Shown here one piece after another: positions 33,155 through 44,844 of a stretch of 64,000 nucleotides of DNA (positions within the stretch are counted from its first letter, which is position 1; each line of letters opens with the position of its first letter). Where the stretch lies: NCBI GenBank assembly GCA_019915015.1, contig JAHBBC010000021.1, positions 62,001-126,000 on the forward strand, given 5' to 3'. The stretch is from Auriscalpium vulgare. Taxonomy: Eukaryota; Basidiomycota; Agaricomycetes; Russulales; Auriscalpiaceae. The notes beneath the pieces were generated by a model that did not search any database, had not been told where the DNA came from, and saw nothing but the letters and a program-made list of their open reading frames with translations. Made by a program: the position numbers and the translations under genes.

Positions 33155-34244
33155 GGCGGGGTCGATGGCGGGCTACGTGGGGCGCAGGCATATTTATACC
33201 GAGGCAAGCTGGGGGGCCGCCCAAACGGGTAAGAATGCGGGATCGGGGGCAGATCTCGATCTGCGGGGGATCTCGATGGGCGCGTCGTCCTTGTCCTCGA
33301 CCCCGTCCCCTTCATTCATACGCAGAACAACGTCGTTGCCGTCGTCGCCAGCACGCCCACGTCGCCGTCGCCGTCGCCGTCGCTGCCGCTGCCTGCGCAC
33401 TGCACCGCGCACGGGGACTCTCACAGCAGTCACATCAGTACGCGGTTTTGTGGGCCGCATATGGCGGCTGCCACGTCGGCGGCGGTGCGAGCTGCACGGG
33501 CGGCGTGTCCGTCCTCCCGGGCGTCCCTCCACCGCGGACCCCCAGGCGCGCAGCCCTCGGCGTCCATTGTTCGCCCCGCCCCATACGCTCGACAATAGGC
33601 TGTCACAGACGATTGCCGTCATCGTCGCCCGCGATAGATGCGTTCGCCATGAATATTCGCAGGCGGATCCGAGTCACTTCCCAGCTCGCGCGACGCGGAT
33701 GCGGCAGATCGCCTGCCTGCTCTGACTCGCCGCCCGTGCCCACCCTCCTCCCCCATTGCCTCCGGTCGCACCAGCTGCCCCGCCCCTTCCCCCGGCTATG
33801 GTGCCGCGGCGGGCGACGTACGGCGACATCCCATCATCCTCCTGTCTGCGCCTCGTGCACGCGGACGCCCCCGCCAGATCGCTTTCGCGGGCCCGGTCGC
33901 TCATGCGCAGGGCCGCCGCCGTGCTCGCAGCCTCTAGCCGGCTATGGACTGGGGGCCACCGCGGACGCTGTGGCCCAGCCTTCCCGCCTCTTTAGGGCTT
34001 ATGAGCAGATCCGCCCCGTCGCCACGGCAGGCTCAATGCTCGAACCCCCGTGTCAGCCGCCTCGTCAGACTGCGTCCGCCCGGCCTGATCGCACTCAGTC
34101 GTCTCAGAGCCTCCCCTTCGTCTGATAGTCTGATACCCAATCCTCCACTTATCAACGTCCGTCTGGGGCTCGCTCGTCCTCATTCCTGGCTGGTCCTACC
34201 CTCATCTCACCCCGGTGGTATACTCTGTCCTTCCTCGTTCAATC
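33155..34244. other. Intergenic
   Basis: About 1.1 kb. It contains the TATA box of the 214-aa gene, a short GTCGCC microsatellite near 33362-33385, and the GH18 promoter. A 296-codon plus-strand open frame at 33235-34125 has no ATG-led domain and looks compositional. No gene called. Confidence 0.45.
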
Positions 34245-35882
34245 ATGCTCCATCTCTTCGCACTCGCCCTCGCGCTTCCACTCGTTCCCCGCGTCTCCTC
34301 GCTGCCTTTCCAGGCCAACGTCCGCGGGCTCGCACAGGCGCTCTTCGAGGGGCCTGCCGTCGTCACCCAAACGCACACCGCCACGGCCGTCATCGCCGAA
34401 TTCGTGACCACGACCACCACCCTCGCCCCCTGCCCGACCCCCGCGTCGTCCGAGGACTCCTCCGTGCTCTTCCTGCCGCCCTCGCCCAGCGCCGCACCCA
34501 GCTTAACCTCATCCAGCGCCGACGATCCCGCCCTCGCGCCCGACGATCCCGCCCTCGCGCCCAACGACCCCAGCCTCCCCCTCGCCGCCGCCCGCCGCCC
34601 GCTCGTCATGGCGTACTACCCCGACTGGGTCGCAGACAGCTTCCCGCCCGAGCGCATCGACTTTGCCCGCTTCGACTGGATCGACTTTGCCTTTGCGGTC
34701 CCGACCGCCAGCTTCGGCCTGGGCTGGGACGGCTCCGATACCGCCCCGGATCTGCTGCGACGCCTCGTGACAGCGGCGCACAGGCTCGGCAAGAAGGTCA
34801 AGCTCAGCGTCGGCGGCTGGACGGGAAGCAAGTGCGTATTTCGTTCTCCCGTTCAGATCCAGTGCCCGCATCTCTGGCTGACGTTGCCTCTACTCGCTTT
34901 GCAGAGACTTCTCGCAGGCCGTCGCGAACGATCAGAACAGACACACCTTTGTCAACAACATCGTCGCCCTCTATCACCAATTCGGCATAGATGGCATCGA
35001 CATCGACTGGGAGTACCCCGGCCAGCCGGGCAACACGGGCAACCTCGTCAGCCCGGCCGACACCGCCAACTACTTTTCCTTCCTCACCCTCCTGCGCGCC
35101 ACCCTGCCGCCCGCCGCGAAGATCACGGCCGCCGTGCAGACGGTCCCCTTCGCAGACGCCAACGGCAACCCCCTCACGGACGCCAGCCAGTTCGCCGCCG
35201 TGCTGGACTGGGTCCTGCTCATGAACTACGACGTCTGGGGATGTAAGCACCGCCATCACGTCTCCCTGCTGTAGACCCTAATCGATCTGATGCGCTGTCA
35301 GCCTCCTCCGTGCCCGGGCCCAACGCCCCGCTGAGCAACGCCTGCCACAACTCCACGCAGCCCACCGCGAGCGCGGACGCCGCCGTGCGCGCGTGGACCG
35401 CCGCCGGCTTCCCGCGCAGCAAGCTCGTGCTCGGCGTCCCGTCGTACGGGTACGTGCAGCGCTCGGGCGCGACGCGTCTGCGCCAGCGACAGGCGCCCGA
35501 CGACAGCGACGCGCAGGCACCCGCCGACGACAGCACGCGCGCGGTCACGGTGCTCAGCGACGAGGGCACGGCGGACAGTGGGCAGGTGCAGTTCCGCGAC
35601 CTCGTGCGCCAGGGCGCGCTGTGCGCCGTGCCCGGGGCGCCGGGCGCGTACGCGGGGTGCGGCGGGTTCACGCGCGTCTGGGACGCGTGCTCGAGCACGC
35701 CGTTCCTCCGGAGCCCGGCCGCGGGGCAGGTCGTCACGTACGACGACGCGCAGAGCCTCGGGGCCAAGGCGCAGTTCGTGCGCGCCAACGGGGTGCTGGG
35801 GGTCAATATGTTCGACGTGCATGGCGATACGGATCGCTGGGACCTGGTGGACGCGCTGCGCAAGGGCTTGGGACTGATGTGA
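34245..35882 (+). CDS. Secreted chitinase, glycoside hydrolase family 18
   Basis: The start at 34245 gives a signal peptide (MLHLFALALALPLVPRVSSL) and a Thr/Pro/Asp-rich spacer with a repeated PALAPDD motif. The GH18 barrel starts RRPLVMAYYPDWVADSFPPE. The substrate-binding strand KKVKLSVGGWTGSK is followed, across an intron, by the catalytic strand GIDGIDIDWEYPGQPGNTGN. It contains the complete DxxDxDxE motif with the acid/base Glu. The motif VLLMNYDVWGSSSVPGPNAP is the usual sixth strand. Introns are about 34832-34905 and 35243-35300. It ends FDVHGDTDRWDLVDALRKGL plus GLM. No chitin-binding module is visible. Likely roles are cell-wall remodelling or mycoparasitic/nutritional chitin degradation. 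Confidence 0.93.
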
Positions 35883-36483
35883 GCGCGGCTGTGCTTGTTC
35901 GTATTCTTCGCGTCTTCTGCTGCCTTGTCTATAGGCATTCGCACTACTACTGTTGTATCAATTAATAGTGTTGTATCAATTAGCCTATACCCAATTCATC
36001 CATACTTGTCCTCGATTGCTTTCACAGGCGCGTCACAACCGGGCTTCGCGGGACTGACTGTCGCAAAGCGAGTGTATTCATTCTAAACAGCACCAGACGA
36101 GACGATGGTACCGGTACAGTGCGATGATGACTATATGATACAGCATGAAACATATTAGCCCAAGTTAAATAAGTCCAAGATAGCGAGACGATGATATATA
36201 GGGATTCAATCCTGACTGGAAATGGAAGCATAAACGAGCGTGCGGGTTCTGGGTGGCGATGTGCGCAATTGTGAATCATAAAGATAGCGCGCGGATAGGA
36301 TGTGTGGGCGCAAGGCGCGGGTGTTTTGCCGGCTCGCACGCGAGGCTTAGGGCGCAGAGTCAGGTGTAGGTGTACGCGGGGGCGGTGTGATGGATAGGGT
36401 GATGTGATGATGTGACGCCTGGGGGATGATGGTGGCGGGCGTGCAGTGCGCGCAGGCATACGCGTGGGGCGCGCGACGCCCGC
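35883..36483. other. Intergenic, convergent 3' regions
   Basis: 601 bp between the convergent GH18 and 85-aa genes. A small direct duplication TGTATCAATTA occurs twice near 35953-35981. No gene. Confidence 0.45.
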
Positions 36484-36741
36484 CTACAAGCTCGCGAAAA
36501 AGCGCTTGAGACCGCGCAGGGATCCGCGGCCGCCCTTGCCGCCCTTGCGCAGGCTGCCGGACGCGTGGGGGTGGTGGTGGTGGTGTACGGGTGCGGCAGG
36601 CTGCCTGTTGGAGGGGCGCAGGACCTGGCCGAACTCGGAGTACATGGCGTGTGCGGCGACGGGGTCCTGGTGGAACATGCTGAAGGGGTTGGAGCTCGAG
36701 GAGCCCGGGACGGAGGGGAGGGAGCCGCCGTAGAAGGACAT
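36484..36741 (-). CDS. Small orphan protein, 85 aa, MY-RPSN family member 2
   Basis: An intronless frame encodes MSFYGGSLPSVPGSSSSNPF, SMFHQDPVAAHAMYSEFGQV, LRPSNRQPAAPV, a run of five histidines, a Gly/Lys-rich stretch and the end RGLKRFFASL. Shared features with the 73-aa protein at 28528-28749 are the spacing N-x-F-x2-F-x-Q-x-P...AMY...RPSN, a variable low-complexity spacer, and a short basic-aromatic C-terminus. A TATA element (CCATATAAA on the minus strand, about 36828-36836) lies about 90 bp upstream. Function unknown. Confidence 0.74.
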   Translation of the reverse strand: MSFYGGSLPSVPGSSSSNPFSMFHQDPVAAHAMYSEFGQVLRPSNRQPAAPVHHHHHPHASGSLRKGGKGGRGSLRGLKRFFASL

Positions 36742-37699
36742 GGTGGTTAGGGCGGGTGGGGATGTGTGTGTGGGAGGAGGCGGGGGATGAGAGGATGCTG
36801 ATGAAGCATCTGCTGGGAGGCGTATGTTTATATGGCATCGGGCGCTGGGAGTAGCGCGTCAGGCGAGTAGAAGGGGACGCGCAAATCCAGCCTGCCCTTT
36901 GTGCCCGATCCGGAAGGCCGCGCCTGCATGGACCCACACCGCCCGCTCCTCCCTTTGCCAGCTATAGCTCTCTGCCCCATCTCTTCTACACTCTTGTTCT
37001 CCACCATCACGCTCGGTTTTCCGGCTCGACTCTCGTTTGGCAGTGCGTGCGGCCAGAGGAGGTGCCCTTGTCCAGCCGGTCCTTCTCATCGGCAGGTTAA
37101 CGCGTGTCATCAGACCCGACGCTTGTCCCCTTCTCGGCCTCTTCCCTCTTTGCTGCTCTCGCTTGTTCCTCTGCGGCTCTCAGATCGTCGCGCCCTTGTT
37201 GCGTGCGCTCCTCCTTCTACTCACCCCGTCCTTCTCTGACTCTTGTTGCACAGGTCTGTTGTACTCGTATGTTGTATTCTGACGTGTCAGACCACACGCG
37301 CTGCTGCTCAATGTACAAGGGCCTTGTCCTGGCCGCGCGCAGCTCACCAGGGAGGAGTTCGACGTCCCAGCAGCGACGGGCATAAGGATGCTATGCACAT
37401 GCCCATGCCAGCGAGCGTGACATCATTCTGCACGCTGCAACAGGCTCGCCTGGGTTCTCAATCACCAGCAACGCACGAGCCATCGCCCGCGTGACTGCCG
37501 GCTTCTCCCCGCCGGCGGCTTCTTCGCGCTTTCGCAGCATATCCGAACCCGCTGTTGCCGTCTGGAGAGGTTGCACGGGGCTGAAATTGCCATGATGATG
37601 ATGCTTCAGTGATCAATATGGTCTCCAAGCCTGCTTCGCTCTTGAGGCGCTATATAGATGCGTGTCTACGGTGTGTGCCGCAGCCTCCATCCCATCGCC
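36742..37699. other. Intergenic, divergent promoter region
   Basis: About 960 bp between the divergent 85-aa gene and the glutaminase. It has the TATA box of the former and GCTATATAGATG at about 37649-37660, about 45 bp upstream of the glutaminase ATG. No gene seen. Confidence 0.5.
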
Positions 37700-40600
37700 A
37701 TGCGACTGTCTCCCTCTGTGAAGCCCCTCGGCGCGTGCGTCTGCTTCTCGCCGCTCGCGTTATGCGCGTCGTGGACGGCGACGCCGTTCACACCGCCCTC
37801 TGTGCCTCTCGCGGTCCGCTCTCCTTACTTGTCTGCATGGCTGCCGCAGGGAGCGGGAACCGCGCTCAACGCTGCGTGTGCCCACATTTTGGACTGGAAG
37901 CGTGGGTAGACGCGTTCATGCTCTGTCTTCACTGGCTGACGGGTTACCATCAGACCTTGGGATGGGCGGGCTACGTCGCGGTGGACGGGCAAGCGTACGT
38001 TTTTCTTGGAGCCCCTGGGGGTGTCACGGGCGCAGATCAGGCAGTGCAGAAGAGCTTCCAGGCGAGTTGCTGAGGTTGCCATGCGGCCAGTGCGGCTGAC
38101 CTTCGACTCGTGCCAGTTCACTGCTACGCAAAGCGTCTTCGTGTTAACTGCCGGCGCAATCGACTTGACTGTGACGTTCTTGAGCCCTGTGGAGGTATGT
38201 CGCCTCACCCGACCTGAATTTGCGCGCGCCTCTGACGCTCTCGTGTCTAGCCAACCAATCTGGTCAAACAATCCCTACCGTTCTCTTACTTGGCGCTGTC
38301 GGCGGCTGCCAACGACGGAAAGGCGCACTCCGTCCAGGTGTGCACTGACATCAGCGCGGAGTGGGTGTCGGGAGACAACAGCTTGGCAGTCAACTGGACG
38401 ACGACGACGGGCTCAGTGCTCACCCATCAAGTGCAGTTGCAACAGCAGAACCTCTACGCTGAAGCCTCGGATCACATCCAACGTGAGAATCCTTGACGTA
38501 GCCTGAGATGGTCATGTTTTCTCAACGTATCCCACCATGTAGAAGGTGCTGCGTACTACTCGACAACATCAGTGAGGTCTCGTCGTGGCACTTACAACAT
38601 CGCCCACTGACGTCAGTGCAGTCTCCTAGTGCGACGTTTCAGACGGGGCGCGATGTCACCGTCCGACAGCAGTTCGTCACATCGAAGAAACTCGCGAACA
38701 CACAGGACACCGCCTTCCGTGCCGTTTCTGACGACTGGCCCGTTTTTGCTTTTGCCCATGATTTTGGCTCGACCACGACGCCGACGGCGCCTGTGGTGTT
38801 TACCGTCGGCCATGTCAGGGATCCAGCTATCCAATATATCATCGCTGGCGGTGCTCTGCAGGCCCGCAGTCTGTATTTCTGGAGCCAGTACGCAACAATA
38901 GCTGCTGCGGTAAGGACATGTATTTTAGGGAATCTTCTGATGCTGATTAGTATCTTAGATCTCTTCATTCATCGCAGATTACGGTAATGCCTTGACACGG
39001 GCGCAGCAGTTCGACTCGAATATCCACAGCGCCGCGTCCAAGATTTCATCAGACTACGCCGATATAGTGTATCTGTCTGTACGGCAGACACTCGGGGCCA
39101 CGGAGCTGACCGTCTCGAAGGCTCCCACCGGGCAATGGAACACAAGCGATGTCCTCATGTTCATGAAGGGTGCGTCTCGGACATAACCGTCATTAACTTT
39201 AGCTTCATAAAACCCACTTTGACATGGCAGAAATTTCGAGTGACGGGGTGCGTCCGCTAGACGTCGCCGGACTTCTCAGCTTCTGATGCCGTCAATAGAA
39301 CGTCAACACTGTCGACGTGGTGTTCCCCTCGTGGCCGGCATTCCTCTACACGAATCCTGCGCTCGGAAAATACCTCTTACTACCTCTTTTCGAGTACCAG
39401 GCAACTGGACAGTATCCGAACAAGTGGAGTGTGCATGACATGGGTAAGCAGCTGGGGAACACGATTGTGTAATTTCATCAATGCATTTCTTCCTTCAGGC
39501 GCGTCGTATCCCAAAGCTCTAGGGCACAATGATGGTATGCGGCGTTCAAATCTTTCATCGCATGTCGGATGCGCTTAGGGCAATCTATTTCTCCTCTTCC
39601 AGGCCAGGATGAACCCATGCCGTTAGAAGGCAAGCGCAAGGATGCGTTGACACCATCAGTGCCGCAAAGCTGACTTCATCATTAGAGAGCGGAAACATGC
39701 TCATCATGACACTCTCATACACCCAGAAGAGCGGCGATACATCGCTTATCGACGCTTATGTCTGTGTCTTTTCCTCGAGTCCAAACTCCTCATCATAACA
39801 TATGACGAATGCAGTTCGGGTTGCTGGACCAATGGACGCAATTCCTGATCTCCGAAGCACTCATACCTGCCAATCAGATCAGCACGGACGACTTCGCCGG
39901 CAGCCTCGCGAACCAGACGAATCTCGCGATCAAAGGCATTGTCGGCATCCGCGCTATGGCAGAGATCGCCAGCCTGGCGGGGGATACACAGCGCAGCCAG
40001 AACTATAGCGTGCGTCCCGGTGTCACACTGCGATTGTGGCGTCGTTCATGGATTGTATGAGCGCAGTCCATCGCGGCGAGCTATGTTCAGCAGTGGCAGG
40101 AGCTTGCGCTGTCCAGTGATGGAGGTCATTTGACTCTGGCAGTATGTCCCGTGCTTGGTATGGACTCGTTCTGCCAGCTGATGTCTGGCTTTTCAGTATG
40201 GCAACAGTACTAGGTGAGGGCGGTGCGTGCGCTGTGGCATACCTTTGGCTCACGTAGATGAATGCCGAGTTGGGGCCTTGCCTACAATCTATACGCTGAC
40301 AAGCTTCTGGGTCTTAACCTCTTCCCTCAGAGCATATACACAACTCGTGAGAGTCCTATCTCTTACGAGCTTCACGAACAGCATACTGACCTAGCGGCAC
40401 CTCTGAAGAGGCTGCGTGGTATACCACAGTAGCAAGTACGCCTATAGCATCTGGCTTTGTACCAACCTGCCGTTTCTCAACCCATCACTCAATATAGCGC
40501 CCTTCGGTGTCCCGCTGGACACACGACACACCTACACCAAATCAGACTGGCAGATATTCACCGCGGCGATGCTGCAGTCCACCTCGACCGCGACCCGCGA

Positions 40601-40810
40601 CCTCCTGGTATCGGGCGTGCACGCATTCGCCAGCGCCGCCATTAGCAGCAACACAGAGCCGCTCGGAGATTGGTACGAGACGAACGGCGGTGCTACGGAG
40701 GGATTCAGGGCGCGTCCTGTGGTCGGCGGTCATCTAGCTTTGGTGAGCGCGCGCCATCAGCTCAAGGCTCCGGAGCGGCAAGCTGATGTCCGCGTCAGTT
40801 GACTATATAA
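37700..40810 (+). CDS. GtaA-type glutaminase (DUF4965/DUF5127/DUF1793), with an apparent 1-nt frameshift
   Basis: This large secreted-type protein family includes Aspergillus glutaminase A, which hydrolyses glutamine to glutamate. The start at 37700 leads to TPFTPPSVPLAVRSPYLSAW. Later exons give LGWAGYVAVDGQAYVFLGAP, VFAFAHDFGSTTTPTAPVVF, NKWSVHDMG...LGHNDGQDEPMPLE, LLDQWTQFLISEALIPANQI and DWYETNGGATEGFRARPVVG, all in family order, ending GGHLALLTI. More than twelve introns are needed. At 37877-37880 one extra base separates LNAA from PTFWTGS, which the family writes without a break. No splice site explains it, so the gene is either freshly broken or carries a sequencing error; the rest is open. 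Two introns (38062-38116 and 39630-39685) use GC donors. Confidence 0.82.
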
Positions 40811-41229
40811 ACGGTTGGCGAAGCGTCAAGTCGATCGGGTGCTATGAGGAGCATGTTCTGGCAGGGAGCAAAGCAGGGTCGGTTGTGGGAGCGACAACAG
40901 GCCTGCGAGGAGAAGCTGAGGGTTGCAGAGCCAGCATATGTATTCTGTATCTGAAGAAGCTGTGAATTACATATGTTCTCCCCCAGCGGTCGCGCAGGTT
41001 ACATACTGTAGCGCCTCCGTCGGTGCGTAGCCGCTACTAGCGGGACCGGTATGGACCGTGACCGTGCTCAGCTGACCGCTCTTGCGTCCGCCCAACGTCT
41101 CACATCAAACATATGCCGTCCGATTCCCATATTGCATGTCCGAGTCGGCTTCCGCCCCCGCGCGATCGCGATTTATATACTTAGCTGTGGCCCTTCATTT
41201 TCCCTCCGTTCGCCTGACTCGAGCTCGCG
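40811..41229. promoter_or_regulatory. Intergenic, promoter of the acyl-CoA ligase gene
   Basis: 419 bp. TTTATATAC at about 41171-41179 is a TATA-like element about 50 bp before the ATG at 41230. No other feature seen. Confidence 0.5.
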
Positions 41230-43343
41230 ATGCGTGTCTACACCTCCGGCCATTTTCCCCCTGTCGAGCTCGTTTCCGAGTCCATCTGGACGTATCTCTT
41301 CGACACGACCCGACACGACCCTACACTCCCCGCATTCATCGACGGTCCCACGGGGCGCACCCTCTCGCGTGCCGAGCTTCGCGATCTGACTCTGCGCCTC
41401 GCCCATGGCGTCCGCAGTCTGCCAGAAGGCGCGCGCGTCCGCCGGGGCGACACCACCATGATATACAGCCCAAATGATGGGAGCTGGCCGATCGTCCTGC
41501 TCGGGCTCATCGCAGCCGGCGCCCGCGCGACGCTGGCAAACAGCGCGTACACCGCCGGCGAGCTCGCGTTCCAGTACATCGACAGCGGCGCACGCCTGCT
41601 CTTCGTCCACCCCGACCTGGTCGGCGTCGCGAAGGAGATGTTCGCGCAGCTGGGTGTGCCAGAGGCGGAGGCCCGGGAGCGGATGGTGCTCTTGCAGTTC
41701 GAAGGCGGCGCGGAGGCGGCGCGGAAGGAGGGTATCGTCGCGTTCGATGACCTGCTGGGGCATGGCGCGTTGGCCGAAGGGGAGCGGTTCTCGGCGGAGG
41801 ACGCGAAGAAGGAGACCGTGCTGCTTTGCTATTCGTCCGGGACCACGGGCAAGCCAAAGGGCGTCGAGGTGCGTACATCTCATATGATTGCGCACTAAGG
41901 CGTGCTCACACAGTCACAATTCCAGACAACTCACACAAACCTGACTTCTGTGGTTGCAATCACCAAGCCGGCACAAGCCCACCTGAAGCCCGGTCAGGAT
42001 GTCATGATTGGCGTGCTCCCATACTACCACATCTACGGTGCGCTCATTCTCCACATGCCTGCTGCGGTCCACCCATGCCACCCTTGCAGGTGTTGTCAAG
42101 CTTCTGTTGTTTCCACTGTATATGGGCTTCCCGGTCGTCATCATGCCGAAATTTGACCCAGACCGGTTTTGCTACAACATCGAACGATACAAGGTGACCG
42201 CAGCGTACATAGTGCCGCCTATCATCCTCGCTTTGATTCATCACCCGGGTGTGTACTCTCTTTCTGTGCTGCAAGTACATGGTGCTCATATTTCAAAGCC
42301 GTCACGAAGTACGACATGAGGACGCTGTCGACTATTTCGTCAGGTGCTGCGCCTCTAGGTGCAGAGATTGTTGATGCCGCAGTCAAGCGCCTCAATTCGG
42401 TTGGGGCAAAAATCACCATCGGCCAAGGTCAGGTTGTCTTGCCACAGAGACGGCTCGACTTACGTGGAATTACTGACAATTTTGTTACTTCAGGATATGG
42501 CCTGACGGAGACTTCACCTGTCACGCACGTTCTACCTCCAGCCTATCACTCGAGCAAGCTCGGCAGCATCGGTCCTCTCCTTCCGAACCTCGAAGCGCGG
42601 CTGGTCGCGGACGATGACGGCGACGTCGTCGTAGATGCAAAGGATGGCGAGCGTGGAGAGGTGTGGATTCGTGGCCCGATCGTCATGAAGGGATATCTGA
42701 ACAATCCGACGGCGACGGCCAATGCAATCACGCCAGATGGATGGTTCAAGACCGGGGACATCGGTGTTCGAGACAAAGACGGCTTCTACGCGATTGTGGA
42801 CCGCAAGAAGGAGTTAATCAAGTATAAGGCGAGTGCATGCTGCTGCAATCTTCAATTTTCGTTGGGCATTTACTGATCTGTGAACTAGGGCTTCCAAGTC
42901 CCTCCTGCCGAGTTGGAAGCCAAACTTCTGCAGCATCCTGATATCGTAGACGCAGCTGTCGTCGGCATTGACGACCCCGCGCAGGCTACGGAGCTTCCTC
43001 GGTACGCTTCATGCGGCATCTGCTTGCCTTGTTGAATTCACGTCTGCCATCTAGAGCATACGTTGTCCACCGGGATGGCCTCTCGAAGGCCCCGAAATCC
43101 TTCCCTCAGGACGTGCAGAAGTGGATTCAATCGCGCGTTGCTAAGCACAAGTTTCTGCGCGGAGGCGTCGTGGTCATCGACATCGTGCCAAAGAGGTAAG
43201 TCTTCGATCGGCGTGCGCATATATATAAAGATAACTCAACTATGGTTCTGCTCAGTGCTGCGGGTAAAATTCTTCGTAAAAATCTGCGTGAGCGCGCGAA
43301 GGAAGAGGTGCGCGTAAGCGGTCAGGCAAAGGCCAAACTATAG
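41230..43343 (+). CDS. Acyl-CoA / 4-coumarate-CoA ligase-like enzyme with a C-terminal AKL
   Basis: This ANL-superfamily enzyme activates a carboxylic acid with ATP and joins it to CoA. The start [20 protein letters not shown] is typical of fungal 4CL-like ligases. The AMP-binding P-loop is visible as [15 protein letters not shown]. Later motifs are [41 protein letters not shown] (created by splicing), [20 protein letters not shown] and [20 protein letters not shown], and the C-terminal catalytic lysine lies in [18 protein letters not shown]. Introns lie near 41870-41925, 42040-42090, 42250-42300, 42428-42493, 42829-42889, 43002-43055 and 43197-43255. The protein ends GQAKAKL: the final AKL fits a PTS1 peroxisome signal, so peroxisomal activation of a fatty or aromatic acid is likely. 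Substrate not predictable. Confidence 0.9.
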
Positions 43344-44498
43344 TGCCCATGCGAGCGTTGGTTTCCCTGAAAGGTCAGAGAGAGACATTTGTATTTACGG
43401 ATATATTGACATAGGCTCCTAATTGCGGAGCACCGCCAACTACTCGCAAGGCGCGACCGGCTCGGAAGTATGGCAGGATAAAGCATGTGGTTGCAATCAT
43501 CCAAGTTCTGCCGGCGGTGCGACTGCTGTCGTGCAAGGTCGGCGACAGAGACTCGAGCCCTTGCTCCTCCACGATCCCAAAGCGTCTCGGCTAGCCTATG
43601 TAGTTGATCTAGCCCTTGCTTGAAACGTTGATGACTCCTGGGCGCGCCCGCCCGCTCGATATGCCCGGCCGGGCTGTGCCTACTCCCTTTTTTCCAGGTG
43701 GGGCTTCAGAAACGAAGTGAAGGGTTTGAACGACTGCTTATTGGGACCACTGTTTAGGTCGATCACAAGTGAGGCTGACTGATGCTCGTGGAAATGGAGT
43801 CATTGAATGGTTGCTGTGGCCAGCAGTTCGGCTGCGCAGTCAGGTATACATTCCGCTCGGGACCGGTGAGGATGGCGTGATTCCTCTTCCATGTCCTCAT
43901 ACAATATGGCTAGCAGAAACCGAATATCTTTTGATACCATATGGTCAAGCCACGGAGACTAAGCAGAAACATTTTTTTGGTCCAGGGTCCGGAAGATTGA
44001 TTTGAATTGGGAAGCCATGGCCGCCTCAGCCGACGCAACCCCGGACCACTGACGTAGAGACCGCATGCGCAGCAGCTTGCCGTTCACAGGAGCACGACTG
44101 CGGGCATGGAGGGCCATTTCTGCCCATCAGCACTCGGTGGCGACCGTGGTGATTCATGCCAGTTGTCTCTAGGAACAACTGGAAGGCTCCCTTCCCCCCG
44201 AACGAGTTCGTAGTCCTGGGATGAGTATGCGCGACGGTAATCACCCGGGATTCTACTGAACGTAGCGCTGATCCGAATCACGGAGTTTCATCTTTTTAAA
44301 TACAAAAATACCATCACCATCACGGCAAGCTGACTAGCTAGGTGAGCGCTTGATTCTTGACTGGCATATAAAGGTCTGTAGACGCGAACATGTATCTCCA
44401 CAGCTAGTCTGCTCATCCACATTCTCGGTACTGTGTACCTCATTGTTCTTCATATTCACGTTTTTCCCCAACGAACATCCCGACCTCCGACCTTCGCT
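43344..44498. other. Intergenic
   Basis: About 1.15 kb. The last 130 bp are the promoter of small secreted protein 1. I see no gene or clear repeat in the rest. Confidence 0.45.
44365..44498 (+). promoter_or_regulatory. Promoter of small secreted protein 1, shared blocks with copy 2
   Basis: CATATAAAGG at 44365-44374 is the TATA box. TCTCCACAGCTAGTCTG (44395-44411) and TTCTCGGTACTG (44422-44433) recur at 45642-45658 and 45673-45684 before the second gene in the same order and spacing. The shared blocks lie downstream of the TATA, so they may be leader or initiator sequence. Confidence 0.75.
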
Positions 44499-44844
44499 AT
44501 GCGTCCCACCATTGCCATCGCTGCTTTCTGCACATTCATGCTCCAGGCCGTTCCCCTCTTCGCCGCCCCAGTAACGTGCGTGCCGCTCTCTCCCGATGGC
44601 CCAGATGACTTATATCATGATGCAGATCTGGTGGACTCGTGGCGCCTGCACGGCGAGACGGCGCATTGACCGACGCTGACGTGGCTCGTATCCTCGCCCA
44701 AATCAGCGCAGGGACAGTGTGAGTTATCCTTTAGAATACGCCATGATCCACTGTGACTGACTGCCCATTAGAACGGCCCGGGAGCTCGACGAGCGCGGGT
44801 TTTTCAGCGATTTCTTGAAGAAATTGTTACCTGCCATCGACTAG
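44499..44844 (+). CDS. Small secreted protein 1 (80 aa), tandem paralog pair
   Basis: Three exons (44499-44575, 44626-44718, 44772-44844) give 80 aa. A signal peptide MRPTIAIAAFCTFMLQAVPL is followed by FAAPVTSGGLVAPARRDGAL, then the helical core TDADVARILAQISAGTVTAR and ELDERGFFSDFLKKLLPAID. Both introns have the same phase and position as in the paralog at 45756-46140, where the core reads TNDQVARIVSQLSSETITVR and ELRERGLLSDFF. The mature peptide has no cysteine. I do not recognise the family. The pattern (signal peptide, about 55-60 residue mature protein, tandem copies) is that of a secreted effector-like or structural peptide. Confidence 0.82.

Noticed and set aside
33235..34125. 296-codon plus-strand open frame
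   Set aside because: GC-rich composition explains the lack of stops; no domain, and it overlaps the chitinase promoter.
37868..37900. A tiny intron that would remove the glutaminase frameshift
   Set aside because: No GT/GC-AG pair at a workable distance restores PTFWTGS without deleting conserved residues.
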